This document shows positions 1 to 9,204 of a DNA stretch of 64,000 bases, in pieces. Both the position numbers and the translations under genes were made by a program. How positions within the stretch are numbered: position 1 is the stretch's first letter; each line of letters opens with the position of its first letter. The notes below the pieces were generated by a model. The model was not told the DNA's origin. It did no database searches and saw only the letters and a list, made by a program, of their open reading frames with translations. Source of the DNA: JACCZX01 sp963829995 (GTDB lineage: Bacteria; Pseudomonadota; Gammaproteobacteria; Burkholderiales; Burkholderiaceae_F); assembly GCA_963829995.1 (NCBI GenBank), contig CAWHKW010000009.1, positions 62,001-126,000 on the forward strand. The letters run 5' to 3'.

Positions 1-336
1 TGTGGGCTTGCCCCGCCGCAAGACGTCGTTGTCCATGCACGGCATGTCATCGTGCACCAGCGAATACGCATGCACGAACTCGACGGCCAGCGCGGCACGG
101 TCGAGTGCATCCGCTTCGGCTTCGGTCACCTCTCCGGCGGCGAACACGAGTAGCGGCCGAACGCGCTTGCCGCCGTTGAGCACCGCGTAACGCATCGCCT
201 GGTGCAAGCGCGAAGGCACGTCCTCAGCAGGCGGCAGCACACGCTGTGCCGCATTTTCAAAGCGCGCTCCGCTGTCCGTTATCCAAAGATCGAATGGCGC
301 TGCCAAAGAAGCCTGTACCGCGGCAGCGAAGGTCAT
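1..336 (-). CDS. ispA: Farnesyl/geranylgeranyl diphosphate synthase, N-terminal part (cut by window edge)
   Basis: Trans-prenyltransferase that condenses isopentenyl diphosphate with allylic diphosphates in the cytosol. The 112 visible residues show the family hallmarks in order: GGKRVRP at residues 55-61 (diphosphate binding) and the first Asp-rich motif DDMPCMDND at 96-104, followed by RRGKPT. The gene runs off the left edge, so the second Asp-rich motif is not visible. The ATG overlaps the xseB stop as ATGA, so the two are translationally coupled. xseB-ispA is a standard proteobacterial pair, often followed by dxs, which would lie outside the window. Confidence 0.95.
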   Translation of the reverse strand, partial: MTFAAAVQASLAAPFDLWITDSGARFENAAQRVLPPAEDVPSRLHQAMRYAVLNGGKRVRPLLVFAAGEVTEAEADALDRAALAVEFVHAYSLVHDDMPCMDNDVLRRGKPT

Positions 337-662
337 TCGCTGTCTCTTTCATCAATACCGCTCTTGTCCACATTGCCGCGCAGCTCCGAGATGTCGAGCG
401 GCTTGAGCAAATCGCCTTCGAGCCGCTTGATCTCCTGCTCGGCGTTGGCCAGCTTGGTCTGGCAAAAGCGCGCCAGTTCAGCACCGCGCCGGTACGCTGC
501 GATCGAGTCGTCGAGTGACAGTTGACCCGATTCCATGCGGCGCACCAGCGCATCGAGCTCATCGAGCGCTTTTTCAAATCCGATGGACTCGATCGAGTCT
601 TTCGAAGAGTCTTTGGAAGAATCCGCCGAACCAAGCGGCGCCGCGGCAGAGGTCGTTTTCAT
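333..662 (-). CDS. xseB: Exodeoxyribonuclease VII small subunit
   Basis: Small subunit that partners XseA in ExoVII, the bidirectional single-strand exonuclease. From the ATG at 662 the product is 109 residues. The conserved three-helix core starts at FEKALDELDALVRRMESG, continues through SLDDSIAAYRRG and ends with an acidic helix. The first ~28 residues, Ser/Lys/Asp rich, extend beyond the ~80-residue E. coli protein, which is common in Burkholderiales. A longer in-frame start up to 815 would overlap the divergent sseA gene and has no family support. Co-directional with ispA, sharing four bases. Confidence 0.93.
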   Translation of the reverse strand: MKTTSAAAPLGSADSSKDSSKDSIESIGFEKALDELDALVRRMESGQLSLDDSIAAYRRGAELARFCQTKLANAEQEIKRLEGDLLKPLDISELRGNVDKSGIDERDSE

Positions 663-705
663 CGGATCCGATTCTAGTGCACGTGTGCATTTAGAATTCT
701 CGCCG

Positions 706-1563
706 ATGAGCACCATCGAATCGCCGAACATGCTGGTCAGCGTCGAGCAATTACGCGCGCATTTGAACGACGCGCGCTGGTGCGTCGTCGATGTGCGGCA
801 CGATCTGTTCGACACTGAAGCCGGGATTCGCGCTTATCAGGCAGGCCACATCCCGGGTGCGGTCTTTGCGGACATCGATACTCAGTTGTCAGGCAGGAAA
901 ACGGGTTTCAACGGCAGGCATCCCCTGCCGCGCCGGGATGATCTGGCCGAGACGTTTCGCGACTGGGGTATCAATGGCGATACGCAGATCGTTGCCTACG
1001 ACGCGCAGGGCGGCCAGTTTGCTTCACGGCTTTGGTGGCTTGCCCGCTGGTTGGGGCACGAGCGTGTCGCGCTGCTCGACGGCGGATGGGCGAAGTGGCT
1101 GAGCGCCACGCAGTTGTCGAGCCAGGACGTACCGAAGAAAGCGCGCGGAGACTTCCAAGCAAGCGCTTCGATGATGCCGCTGGCTACTGCGGATGACGTC
1201 CTGAAGTCGCTTGATAGCGGAGATCGGATGGTGCTCGACGCGCGCACCGCGGAGCGATATCGCGGCGAGCAGGAGCCGATCGATCCGGTGGCTGGACGTA
1301 TCCCCGGTGCACGCAATCGCCCGTGGCAGCAGAATCTGAATCCGGATCAAACCTTCAAGTCAACCCGCGAGCTGCGGTCCGAGTTCACCGCATTGCTCGA
1401 CCAGCGCACGCCCGATCAGATTACGCATCAGTGCGGTTCGGGCGTAACGGCGTGCCACAACGTGTTCGCAATGGAACTCGCCGCGCTGCGCGGATCGGCG
1501 CTCTATGGCGGGTCGTGGAGCGAGTGGATTGCCGACCCCACACGGCCGATAGCCACCGGTTGA
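706..1563 (+). CDS. sseA: 3-mercaptopyruvate/thiosulfate sulfurtransferase (tandem rhodanese)
   Basis: Transfers sulfane sulfur from 3-mercaptopyruvate or thiosulfate to thiol acceptors. The 285-residue product has two rhodanese domains: an inactive N-terminal one (about 10-140) and a catalytic C-terminal one (about 160-283) with active-site Cys243 in the loop CGSGVTA. That loop is the mercaptopyruvate-type signature rather than CRKGVTA of thiosulfate-type enzymes. The ATG at 706 gives the normal family length; in-frame extension upstream would run into xseB. Divergent from xseB with about 43 bases between starts, and convergent with the ZIP transporter gene. Confidence 0.93.
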   Translation: MSTIESPNMLVSVEQLRAHLNDARWCVVDVRHDLFDTEAGIRAYQAGHIPGAVFADIDTQLSGRKTGFNGRHPLPRRDDLAETFRDWGINGDTQIVAYDAQGGQFASRLWWLARWLGHERVALLDGGWAKWLSATQLSSQDVPKKARGDFQASASMMPLATADDVLKSLDSGDRMVLDARTAERYRGEQEPIDPVAGRIPGARNRPWQQNLNPDQTFKSTRELRSEFTALLDQRTPDQITHQCGSGVTACHNVFAMELAALRGSALYGGSWSEWIADPTRPIATG

Positions 1564-1567
1564 TCGG

Positions 1568-2338
1568 CTAGTGCAAGCCGCCGGTGGCCACACCGGCAAT
1601 CAATACACCGAGCAAGACGAGTCCGACTTCGGGCAAGGACTTCGCGAGCGAAGAGCGCCGCATCATCTCGGGCAGGAGATCCGACAATGCGATGTAAACG
1701 AAGCTGGCTGCCGCCACCGCCAGTGCGTACGGCAACAGCGATTCCATCGTTTCGAGCACAAAGTAGCCGATCACGCCACCCACCACCGCCGACAATCCCG
1801 ATATCAGGTTGAACATGAACGCCCGCCGCCGCGTAAAGCCCGCGTTCAGCAAAATCATGAAGTCGCCTATTTCGTGCGGGATCTCGTGCGCCATCACGGC
1901 CAGCGTCGCAACCACTCCAAGGCGCGTGTCGACGAGAAAAGCACTTGCGATCACGACCCCATCAGCGAAATTGTGAAACGCATCGCCGACCAGAATCGGC
2001 AGACCGCCACGGCCTGCTTCGTGCGCGTCGTGGCCGTGATGGTGCAGATGCGGATCACCCTCGTGGTGATGAGTGTGATGAATCAGCGCGAGTTTTTCGA
2101 GCAGGAAGAAGCCCAGTATGCCGGCCAGGATGACCCATCCGAGTGCAAACGGATCAGCCTCGCTGTTGAATGCTTCCGGCAATAGATGCGTGACCGCAGT
2201 GGCCAGTAGCAGCCCGGCCGACACCGGAACGAGCTTGTCGATCAGCCTGCCCAGATAGCGAAAGCTCAACCACGCCGCAAGCCCGAGTGAAAGCAGTGTG
2301 GACAGCAAATTCGCGAGAACGATATAGCCGAGCGTCAT
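1568..2338 (-). CDS. ZIP family divalent metal transporter
   Basis: Inner-membrane ZIP-type carrier, most likely for zinc or another divalent metal. The 256-residue protein has about eight hydrophobic segments. A His-rich cytoplasmic loop lies at about residues 87-106. The paired metal-binding helices carry HNFADG (122-127) and HEIPHE (151-156), the defining ZIP signature. It is not closely identifiable as ZupT, so no symbol is given. It stands alone on the minus strand, converging with sseA with only four bases between the stop codons. Confidence 0.92.
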   Translation of the reverse strand: MTLGYIVLANLLSTLLSLGLAAWLSFRYLGRLIDKLVPVSAGLLLATAVTHLLPEAFNSEADPFALGWVILAGILGFFLLEKLALIHHTHHHEGDPHLHHHGHDAHEAGRGGLPILVGDAFHNFADGVVIASAFLVDTRLGVVATLAVMAHEIPHEIGDFMILLNAGFTRRRAFMFNLISGLSAVVGGVIGYFVLETMESLLPYALAVAAASFVYIALSDLLPEMMRRSSLAKSLPEVGLVLLGVLIAGVATGGLH

Positions 2339-2360
2339 CTGAGTGAGACATTGAAAGCAA

Positions 2361-2384
2361 AGGGGCGCACGACCGTGCGCCCCT
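2361..2384 (-). terminator. Rho-independent terminator after the dienelactone hydrolase gene
   Basis: A perfect 10-bp GC-rich stem (AGGGGCGCAC at 2361-2370 with GTGCGCCCCT at 2375-2384, four-base loop). On the minus strand it is followed by a T-rich run (TTTGCTTTC). It lies between the stop of the dienelactone hydrolase gene and the start of the ZIP gene, so it should end the former's transcript. Confidence 0.8.
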
Positions 2385-2426
2385 TAATCAATCGTTCAGC
2401 GTAGCAGCGCTGTCAAGCCTTCGCCG

Positions 2427-3305
2427 TTACGACAAATACTGCTTGAACCATGCCGTCAGCCGCTTCCAGCCGTCGTCAGCCGCTTCCTTGCGATAGCTCG
2501 GCCGGTAATCGGCATAAAACGCGTGCGGCGTATTCGGAAAGATAACCATCTCGGAGCGCGTGTTGCCGGCAGCCTTCAGCGCCGCGCCAAATTTTTCGAC
2601 GGTGTCATTCGGAATGCCGCCGTCTGCGCCGCCGTAGAGCCCGAGTACCGGCGCCTTGATCTGACTCGCAACATCCAATGGTGTTTTATCCCCTGCGTGA
2701 TACGAGCGCGCAGTCGCGCCGTACCATGCCACCCCCGCCGCCAGGTTCGGGTTGTGTGCGGCGTACATATGGACGACGCGCCCGCCCCAGCAAAATCCGG
2801 TGATGCCCAGCTTGCCGCCGCCGCCATTTTTCGCCGCCCACGCCGCTGCTGCATCTAGATCCGCCATTACTTGCGCGTCGGACACCTTGCTGACGACCTC
2901 TTTCATCAGCGCGCCGGTATCGGTGTATTTGGTCGGATCGCCCTGGCGCGCATACAACTCGGGGGCTATAGCCAGGTAGCCCTGCTTCGCGAGACGGCGC
3001 GCGACATCCTTGATGTGCTCGTGCACGCCGAAAACTTCCTGCACGACCAGCACGGTGGCCAAGCCAGTTTTTCCGGCCGGCATCGCGCGATAAGCCGGCA
3101 TCTGGCCATCCGCGGTCGGGATCTTTACTTCGCCGGCCGTCAGGCCTTGAGTATCGGTAGTGATCATTGTTTGAGCGGCAACAGGAAGTACGGCGGCGGC
3201 AAAGCCCGCGCCGAGTGAGGTTTGCACAAAACCGCGGCGGGTAACGTGGAACGGCGGCTGCAAGCTACTAAGTTCTTCTGTCGCGTCGCGCAGATTCGGG
3301 TCCAT
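2427..3305 (-). CDS. Dienelactone hydrolase family protein with Tat signal
   Basis: Alpha/beta hydrolase of the dienelactone hydrolase family; its natural substrate is unknown. The ATG at 3305 gives 292 residues. A twin-arginine signal (TRRGFVQTSLGAGFAAAVL, Arg23-Arg24) suggests folded export to the periplasm. The catalytic triad is visible: nucleophile Cys172 in GFCWGG, Asp228 in GGADGG and His261 in NTPHAFYAD. Upstream in-frame codons to 3386 would overlap the polA 3' end and lack family similarity. True muconate-pathway enzymes are usually cytoplasmic, and no other muconate-pathway genes are nearby, so this is annotated at family level only. Confidence 0.9.
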   Translation of the reverse strand: MDPNLRDATEELSSLQPPFHVTRRGFVQTSLGAGFAAAVLPVAAQTMITTDTQGLTAGEVKIPTADGQMPAYRAMPAGKTGLATVLVVQEVFGVHEHIKDVARRLAKQGYLAIAPELYARQGDPTKYTDTGALMKEVVSKVSDAQVMADLDAAAAWAAKNGGGGKLGITGFCWGGRVVHMYAAHNPNLAAGVAWYGATARSYHAGDKTPLDVASQIKAPVLGLYGGADGGIPNDTVEKFGAALKAAGNTRSEMVIFPNTPHAFYADYRPSYRKEAADDGWKRLTAWFKQYLS

Positions 3306-3372
3306 GGGAGTGCTTTCTGTCTCAGAGGCAACAATGCAGTATATCGGCGCGATGGGGCAGCGCACAGGCTGA

Positions 3373-6099
3373 TCAATGCGCCTCATCCCAGTTGTTGCCT
3401 ACGCCCAGTTCAGTCAACAGCGGCACGCGCAGCTCGGCCACGCGCGACATGAGGTCCGGAACGCGAAGTTTGACGAGTTCGATTTCGTCGTCCGGCACTT
3501 CGAACACCAGCTCGTCGTGCACCTGCATCACCAGCCGCGTTCCAAGTTGCTCGGTGTTGATCCACTTCGAAACCGCAATCATGGCGAGCTTGATCAGATC
3601 GGCAGCGGTCCCTTGCATTGGTGCATTGATCGCCGCGCGTTCGGCGCCGGCGCGACGCGGCCCATTCGGCGAATTGATCTCGGGCAGCCACAAACGGCGG
3701 CCGAATACCGTTTCAACGTAACCCTGGCGCTTGGCCAGTGCACGCGTTGACTCCATGTACTTGGCCACGCCCGGAAAGCGCGTGAAGTAGCGATCAATGA
3801 TGAGCTTGGCCGCATCGCGCTCGATGCCGAGATTTGAAGCCACGCCGAACGCGCTCATTCCGTACATCAAACCGAAGTTGATTACCTTGATGTAGCTGCG
3901 CTGCTGGCTCGTGACCTCCGACAGCGGCACCGCGAAAACTTCGGAAGCCGTCGCACGGTGAATGTCCTCGCCCTTTCCGAAGGCTTCGAGCAGGCCCGCG
4001 TCCCCAGAGATGTGCGCCATGATGCGCAGCTCGATCTGCGAATAATCCGCAGAGATAATCCGATGACCAGGCGGCGCAATGAATGCTTCGCGAATGCGCC
4101 TGCCCTCCGCGGTGCGAATCGGGATGTTTTGCAGATTGGGGTCGCTGGAAGACAGGCGCCCGGTCACCGCGATTGCCTGGCCGTAACTGGTATGCACGCG
4201 GCCGTCGCGATCCGCGGTCAGCGGCAGCTTGTCGCAATACGTCGATTTCAGTTTGGATAGTCCACGGTGCTCGAGCAGCAGCTTCGGCAACGGGTAATCC
4301 AGCGCCAGTTTTTCCAGCACCTCTTCGTCGGTCGATGGCGTGCCACTGGCCGTTTTCTTTAGCACCGGCAGCGCGAGCTTGCCGAACAGAATCTCGCCGA
4401 TCTGCTTCGGGCTGCCGAGGTTGAACGGCTGGCCGGCCAGCTCGTGCGACGTCGCCTCCAGCCGCGCGATGCGCGCCCCGAGTTCGCGACTCTGCGCATC
4501 CAGCTTGCCGCGATCGATCAGTACGCCGGTGCGCTCCATCTCGAACAGCACCTGCGCCGTCGGCAGCTCGATCTGCTCGTAAATGAAGCGAAGCTTTTCG
4601 TCGGGCTCGATGCGTGGCCATAGTGTCTCGTGCAACGCACGCGTGACTTCGGCGTCTTCGCCCGCGTATTCCGTGGCGCGGTCAATAGCCACCTCATCGA
4701 AGCACAACTGGTTGACCCCCTTGCCGCACACTTCGACGTAAGTCAGCGTCTTGCGTCCCAGATGCCGCTCGGCCAATGAGTCGAGATCGTGATTGCGATG
4801 CGGTTCCAGCACGTACGACTGCAGTTGGGTGTCGTGCGCAATGCCCGCCAGCCGAATGCCGTGATTTGCAAACGCGTGCATCTGATACTTCATGTCGTGC
4901 CCGAGCTTGCGTTGATGGGGGCTTTCGAGCCAGGGTCGAAGCTGCTCAAGCACATCATCCAACGGCAGTTGCTTCGGCGCACCGGGGTACCGATGCGCGA
5001 GCGGCAGGTAGCACGCACTTAGCAATTCGACCGATAGCGAAGTTCCGACCAGTTTCGCTGCGATCGGGTCGAGCGACGTTGTTTCGGTATCGAGCGCAGT
5101 CAGATCGGCCGAGCCGATCTTTGCCAGCCATGCCTCGAGCTGCTCGTACGACAGCACGGTTTCGTATTCGACATCGGGACGGGTCTGTGGCGACGGCGCT
5201 GCTTCACCGTCAACCGCGCCGCCGTTCATTGCCGCCGTTACGGCGGCATTGTCCAGTTCGCGCAACCAGGGTTTGAACTCGTAGCGCGTGTACAGCTCGC
5301 GCAGCCTTTCGATATCCTGCGGCTGCACGGCAAGAGCGTCGATCGACTCGAGCTCATGACCGAGATCGCAGTCGTCGCGAATCGTCACCAGCTTGCGCGC
5401 AGTTGGCAGCCATGGCAACGCCTTGCGCAGGTTCTCGCCGACCGCGCCCTTGACCGTTTGCGCATTGGCGATCAGGTCATCGAGCGAACCGTATTCGTGC
5501 AGCCACTTGGCCGCAGTCTTCGGCCCGACCTTGTCGACGCCGGGCACGTTGTCGACGCTGTCGCCGACCAGCGTCAAATAATCGACGATGCGGCCCGGCG
5601 GCACACCGAATTTGCGCTCAACCCCGGCGATGTCGAGCTTTTCGTTGCTCATCGTGTTTACCAGTGTCACGTGCTCGTTGACGAGCTGCGCGAGGTCCTT
5701 GTCGCTGGTCGAGACGACCGTCTGAAATTGCTGCTCGCTGGCGCGGCGTGCGAGAGTGGCAATTACGTCGTCGGCTTCGATCCCTTCGATTTGAATGATC
5801 GGCCAGCCAAGCGCGCGCACCGCTTCGTGAATCGGCCCGATCTGCAGGCCGAGATCGTCCGGCATTGCGGTCCGATTCGCCTTGTATTCGGAGAACAGAT
5901 CGTCCCGAAACGTCTTACCCTTGGCATCGAAAACGCACGCCAGATGCTCGGCCTCGACCTGCTGCCGCAATACGTGCAACATCGAAATGAAGCCTCGAAT
6001 CGCACCGGTCGGCTCGCCGCTCGATGTGCGCAGATCCGGCAACGCGTGGTAGGCGCGGTATAGGTAGCTCGACCCGTCAACCAGCAGCAGCGTTTTCAC
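3373..6099 (-). CDS. polA: DNA polymerase I
   Basis: Replication and repair polymerase that removes Okazaki primers and fills gaps. The 908 residues are full length. The 5'-3' exonuclease domain is at about 1-290, the 3'-5' proofreading domain at about 315-500 and the polymerase domain at about 520-908. The proofreading residues look intact (LDTETTSLD, GHDMKYQ, YAGEDAEV), unlike in some bacteria where this domain is dead. Polymerase motifs A (DYSQIELRIMAHIS), B (RSYIKVINFGLMYG) and C (QVHDELVFEV) are all present. Divergent from the LOG-family gene with a 37-base gap. Confidence 0.98.
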   Translation of the reverse strand: MKTLLLVDGSSYLYRAYHALPDLRTSSGEPTGAIRGFISMLHVLRQQVEAEHLACVFDAKGKTFRDDLFSEYKANRTAMPDDLGLQIGPIHEAVRALGWPIIQIEGIEADDVIATLARRASEQQFQTVVSTSDKDLAQLVNEHVTLVNTMSNEKLDIAGVERKFGVPPGRIVDYLTLVGDSVDNVPGVDKVGPKTAAKWLHEYGSLDDLIANAQTVKGAVGENLRKALPWLPTARKLVTIRDDCDLGHELESIDALAVQPQDIERLRELYTRYEFKPWLRELDNAAVTAAMNGGAVDGEAAPSPQTRPDVEYETVLSYEQLEAWLAKIGSADLTALDTETTSLDPIAAKLVGTSLSVELLSACYLPLAHRYPGAPKQLPLDDVLEQLRPWLESPHQRKLGHDMKYQMHAFANHGIRLAGIAHDTQLQSYVLEPHRNHDLDSLAERHLGRKTLTYVEVCGKGVNQLCFDEVAIDRATEYAGEDAEVTRALHETLWPRIEPDEKLRFIYEQIELPTAQVLFEMERTGVLIDRGKLDAQSRELGARIARLEATSHELAGQPFNLGSPKQIGEILFGKLALPVLKKTASGTPSTDEEVLEKLALDYPLPKLLLEHRGLSKLKSTYCDKLPLTADRDGRVHTSYGQAIAVTGRLSSSDPNLQNIPIRTAEGRRIREAFIAPPGHRIISADYSQIELRIMAHISGDAGLLEAFGKGEDIHRATASEVFAVPLSEVTSQQRSYIKVINFGLMYGMSAFGVASNLGIERDAAKLIIDRYFTRFPGVAKYMESTRALAKRQGYVETVFGRRLWLPEINSPNGPRRAGAERAAINAPMQGTAADLIKLAMIAVSKWINTEQLGTRLVMQVHDELVFEVPDDEIELVKLRVPDLMSRVAELRVPLLTELGVGNNWDEAH

Positions 6100-6136
6100 G
6101 TATTCGTTAAGGTGTGCGATTGATTAGGAGAACGCA

Positions 6137-6874
6137 GTGCTCGACCATCGAAAAAACATTCCGAGCCTTCGCGCAGTGACCATGCCGGAGCGCGCTACTG
6201 CCCAGAAGGCGCGCGAATCGTGGCACTTGTGGGGAATTATTTCAGAGTTTGTCGAAGCGACCGAACGGCTGTCCGAGATACGGCCCGCGGTGTCGATCTT
6301 CGGCAGCGCCCGCTCGACACCCGACGCGCCGATGTATCAAATGACGGTCGAGATCGCGCGCAAACTATCGGACGCGGGTTTTGCGGTAATCAGCGGCGGC
6401 GGCCCGGGCATCATGGAGGCGGCAAACCGCGGTGCCTACGAAGGCACTTCGCCGTCGGTGGGTCTGAACATCGAATTGCCGTTCGAGCAGTACGGCAATC
6501 CTTATCAGGACATCTCGCTGCGCTTTCGCCACTTTTTCGCGCGCAAAGTGGCATTCGTCAAATACGCCGCTGCGTATGTCGTGCTGCCGGGCGGCTTCGG
6601 CACGGTCGATGAGCTGTCAGAGGCGTTGACACTGATGCAGACCGGCAAGGGCAAGTCGATGCCGCTGGTGCTCGTCGGGTCACGCTTCTGGAGCGGTCTG
6701 ATCGACTGGATGCGCGAGACGCTGGTCGCCGAAGGCATGATCGCTGCTACCGATCTTGACATGATGACGATCGTCGACACCAGCGATGCGGTCGTCAACG
6801 CGATTTTCGATTTCTATGACGCTCGCGGGTTTGCGCAAACGGCGAGCGAGCGCGAGCAGATGCTTTATCTATAG
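6137..6874 (+). CDS. LOG family protein (TIGR00730 type)
   Basis: Rossmann-fold protein of the Lonely Guy family. Characterised members are cytokinin riboside 5'-monophosphate phosphoribohydrolases; many bacterial members act on other nucleoside monophosphates or are unassigned. The 245-residue product carries GGGPGIMEAA at about 87-96 and PGGFGTVDE at 151-159, the nucleotide-binding and catalytic signatures. A GTG start at 6137 is preferred because AGGAGA lies six bases upstream. An ATG at 6182 is an alternative. It may share its upstream region with divergent polA. Confidence 0.88.
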   Translation: MLDHRKNIPSLRAVTMPERATAQKARESWHLWGIISEFVEATERLSEIRPAVSIFGSARSTPDAPMYQMTVEIARKLSDAGFAVISGGGPGIMEAANRGAYEGTSPSVGLNIELPFEQYGNPYQDISLRFRHFFARKVAFVKYAAAYVVLPGGFGTVDELSEALTLMQTGKGKSMPLVLVGSRFWSGLIDWMRETLVAEGMIAATDLDMMTIVDTSDAVVNAIFDFYDARGFAQTASEREQMLYL

Positions 6875-6901
6875 AATTTGTCCTCGACCGTGAGGCTGTA
6901 G

Positions 6902-7429
6902 ATGAAAACCGCTGTGTTTGCTACCTGGTTGGCTATGTTGCTGGCGTGGGCGCCGTCCGCATTTGCACAGACCACTGTCGCCCCTCCTCCACCGCCGTTG
7001 CCCGCGTCAACAGAAACAAAGGCGGCCAAGCCGGCGCCGGCCAAGCCGCGCCGGGCGATCGAGTTGTCTCCGGCGGAACGTGAAGCAATCGATGCGCGTG
7101 AATTGAAGGCGGTCAAGCCGGCCAGCGTTGAAGAGGCGCTGCAGCCGAAGCCTGAGGATTTGACGGTCGAGCGCGACGATTCCGCTAACTCCACTCGCAT
7201 CGAGCAGCTGCGGACATCAAATCGGGTGAGCGAAGTCGTTGTCACCCCAGCAGGTACCTCGCGCAGTTACTCGATGCGGAACCGCGAGGGGCAGCAGCCG
7301 TTCGGCACGACACAAATGGCACCCGGCCTGTCGGTGCCAAATTTTTTCAGGTTTGAGTTCGGCCGCCCGACGCCGGCGCCATTACCGGCACCCGCACCGC
7401 CGGCCGGCCCCGTGAAACCGTCCAACTAG
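6902..7429 (+). CDS. Exported DUF2782-like proline-rich protein
   Basis: The product (175 residues) starts with a Sec signal peptide cleaved after about AFAQ (residue 23). A Pro/Ala-rich linker follows, then a short region at about 95-140 (EQLRTSNRVSEVVVTPAG and what follows) that resembles DUF2782 proteins. The C-terminus is again Pro-rich. Assignment to DUF2782 rests partly on position: such genes lie between polA and thrB in many beta- and gammaproteobacteria. No enzymatic residues are recognisable. It is probably periplasmic and of unknown role, 27 bases after the LOG gene and 11 before thrB. Confidence 0.72.
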   Translation: MKTAVFATWLAMLLAWAPSAFAQTTVAPPPPPLPASTETKAAKPAPAKPRRAIELSPAEREAIDARELKAVKPASVEEALQPKPEDLTVERDDSANSTRIEQLRTSNRVSEVVVTPAGTSRSYSMRNREGQQPFGTTQMAPGLSVPNFFRFEFGRPTPAPLPAPAPPAGPVKPSN

Positions 7430-7440
7430 CTTCGCGCGCG

Positions 7441-8415
7441 ATGGCGGTGTTTACCGCGCTGTCGCGCGCCGAAGTCAGCGCCTTTTTAAGTCAGTTTTCT
7501 CTCGGCACGCTGGTCGAGCTCGAGGGCATCCACACCGGAATCGAGAACACCAATTATTTCGTCACCACCGACCGCGGCCGCTATGTGCTGACCGTGTTCG
7601 AGCGTCTGACCGCGAAACAACTGCCGTTTTACCTGCAGTTGATGAGGCACCTTTCGGGCAAAGGGCTGCCGGTGCCCGAGCCGCAACCGACCCAAAGCGG
7701 AAAGCTTCTGGCCGAATTGAAGGGCAAGCCGGCAGCGCTGGTTACGCGGTTGCCCGGTAAAGCGACGACCGAGCCAACCTCGGCGCAGTGCGCAAGCGTC
7801 GGTGAGTTTCTGGCGCGGATGCATCTGTCCGGCCTGGACTTCGCACCGTTTCAGCCGCATCTGCGTGGCATCGGGTGGTGGAAAAGCGCGGTACCGAAGC
7901 TGGAGCCGCATGTTCCGCATGATGTGATGCAGACGTTGGCGGAAGAACTGATCCTTCAGGACTCGTTTTTTCGAAGCGCCCGCTTTGAGAAGCTGCCCAG
8001 CGGCCCGATCCATGCCGATCTGTTTCGCGACAATGTTCTGCTCGTGCGCGAGGGCGAGAGCGACCGCATCGGCGGAGTCATCGATTTCTATTTCGCGGGT
8101 TGCTCGATCTGGCTGTTCGACCTTGCAATCACGATCAACGATTGGTGCATCGACATGGCCACTGGCGAGTTCGATCCGCCGCGGGCTCACGCCCTGCTGA
8201 ACGCGTACAACACGGTGCGGCCGTTGAGCGAGGACGAGCACGAATGCTGGCGCACTTCACTGCGCGCCGCTGCGCTCCGATTCTGGATTTCTCGTCTATA
8301 CGACTACTATCTGCCGCGACCCGCGCATCTGCTGACTCCGCACGATCCGGCGCATTTCGAGCGCATTCTGAAGCGCCGGACCGTCGATGCATTTTTGCCA
8401 TGGGTAACTCACTAG
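7441..8415 (+). CDS. thrB: Homoserine kinase (ThrB, aminoglycoside-phosphotransferase fold)
   Basis: Phosphorylates L-homoserine in threonine biosynthesis. This 324-residue form belongs to the pseudomonad/betaproteobacterial type, which has the protein-kinase-like APH fold rather than the GHMP fold of E. coli ThrB. Visible features are the N-terminal lobe (IHTGIENTNYFV, then FERL), the catalytic loop HADLFRDNVLL near residue 190 and the metal-binding segment GVIDFYFAG near 216. It follows the DUF2782-like gene closely, as in other Burkholderiales, and precedes a BPSS1780-type membrane protein. Confidence 0.93.
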   Translation: MAVFTALSRAEVSAFLSQFSLGTLVELEGIHTGIENTNYFVTTDRGRYVLTVFERLTAKQLPFYLQLMRHLSGKGLPVPEPQPTQSGKLLAELKGKPAALVTRLPGKATTEPTSAQCASVGEFLARMHLSGLDFAPFQPHLRGIGWWKSAVPKLEPHVPHDVMQTLAEELILQDSFFRSARFEKLPSGPIHADLFRDNVLLVREGESDRIGGVIDFYFAGCSIWLFDLAITINDWCIDMATGEFDPPRAHALLNAYNTVRPLSEDEHECWRTSLRAAALRFWISRLYDYYLPRPAHLLTPHDPAHFERILKRRTVDAFLPWVTH

Positions 8416-8436
8416 AGGCGAACTCGATGGGACTTG

Positions 8437-9204
8437 ATGGTCGTTAGAACGTTACCCGCGCGCGCCGGATTGACTTGGCTGGCGGACGCGCTCAGGTTGT
8501 ACCGCCGACAGCCATTTGCTTTCACTTCGTTGGTGATCCTGTACACAATCAGCGTTTCACTGCTGGCGTACGTGCCGCTGGTCGGGTTGCCATTGGCGGC
8601 TGTTCTGGTTCCGTTCGGCACGATCGGTCTGACGCTCGCCGGGCGCGATGCTGAAGGCGGCACGATGCCGATGCCCACGCTGATGGTCGAGCCGTTTCGC
8701 AATCCGCAGCAACGCAGTGCACTGGCTCGTCTGGGTTTGGTCAATGCAGGGCTGGTGCTGATGATGGTGTTGCTCGTGTCGTTTCTTGCGGCCGATGAGC
8801 TGGCCAACTGGAAGCTCGTCGATGGACAACTCGACCGCGCCTCCGCCGGACAAAACTTTCCGTGGGACGCGATCGTCGCCGCGGCGATTGCTTACGTGCC
8901 AATTTTGATGCTGACCTGGTTCGCACCCCAATTGGTCGCGTGGCATGGGCAGCCTGTCGGCAAGGCGCTGTTCTTTTCATTCTTCGCGTGCTGGCGCAAC
9001 CGCTGGCCTTTCTTGATGCTGGCGGCGGCACTGTTTGCGCTTTCGTTCGGCGTCATTTTCGTCGTCACCCAGTCGCTGCAGATGTTCGGTGCGTCCCCGC
9101 AACTGGCATCGATGCTGTTCGCGCCGGTCGCGCTCATTCTGGTGAGCGTGGGTTACGCCACGCAGTATCCGATTTACCGCAGTCTGATTGAAACGCCCCC
9201 ATGA
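8437..9204 (+). CDS. BPSS1780-family integral membrane protein
   Basis: Conserved Burkholderiales membrane protein of unknown function, 255 residues from the ATG at 8437 (a TTG lies one codon earlier). It has an N-terminal amphipathic stretch (LPARAGLTWLADALRLYRRQ) and about six hydrophobic segments, with soluble loops around residues 70-95 and 115-130. The family is found next to thrB in this order, which is the main support for the name. It ends in an ATGA overlap with the transglutaminase-fold gene, suggesting translational coupling. Confidence 0.82.
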   Translation: MVVRTLPARAGLTWLADALRLYRRQPFAFTSLVILYTISVSLLAYVPLVGLPLAAVLVPFGTIGLTLAGRDAEGGTMPMPTLMVEPFRNPQQRSALARLGLVNAGLVLMMVLLVSFLAADELANWKLVDGQLDRASAGQNFPWDAIVAAAIAYVPILMLTWFAPQLVAWHGQPVGKALFFSFFACWRNRWPFLMLAAALFALSFGVIFVVTQSLQMFGASPQLASMLFAPVALILVSVGYATQYPIYRSLIETPP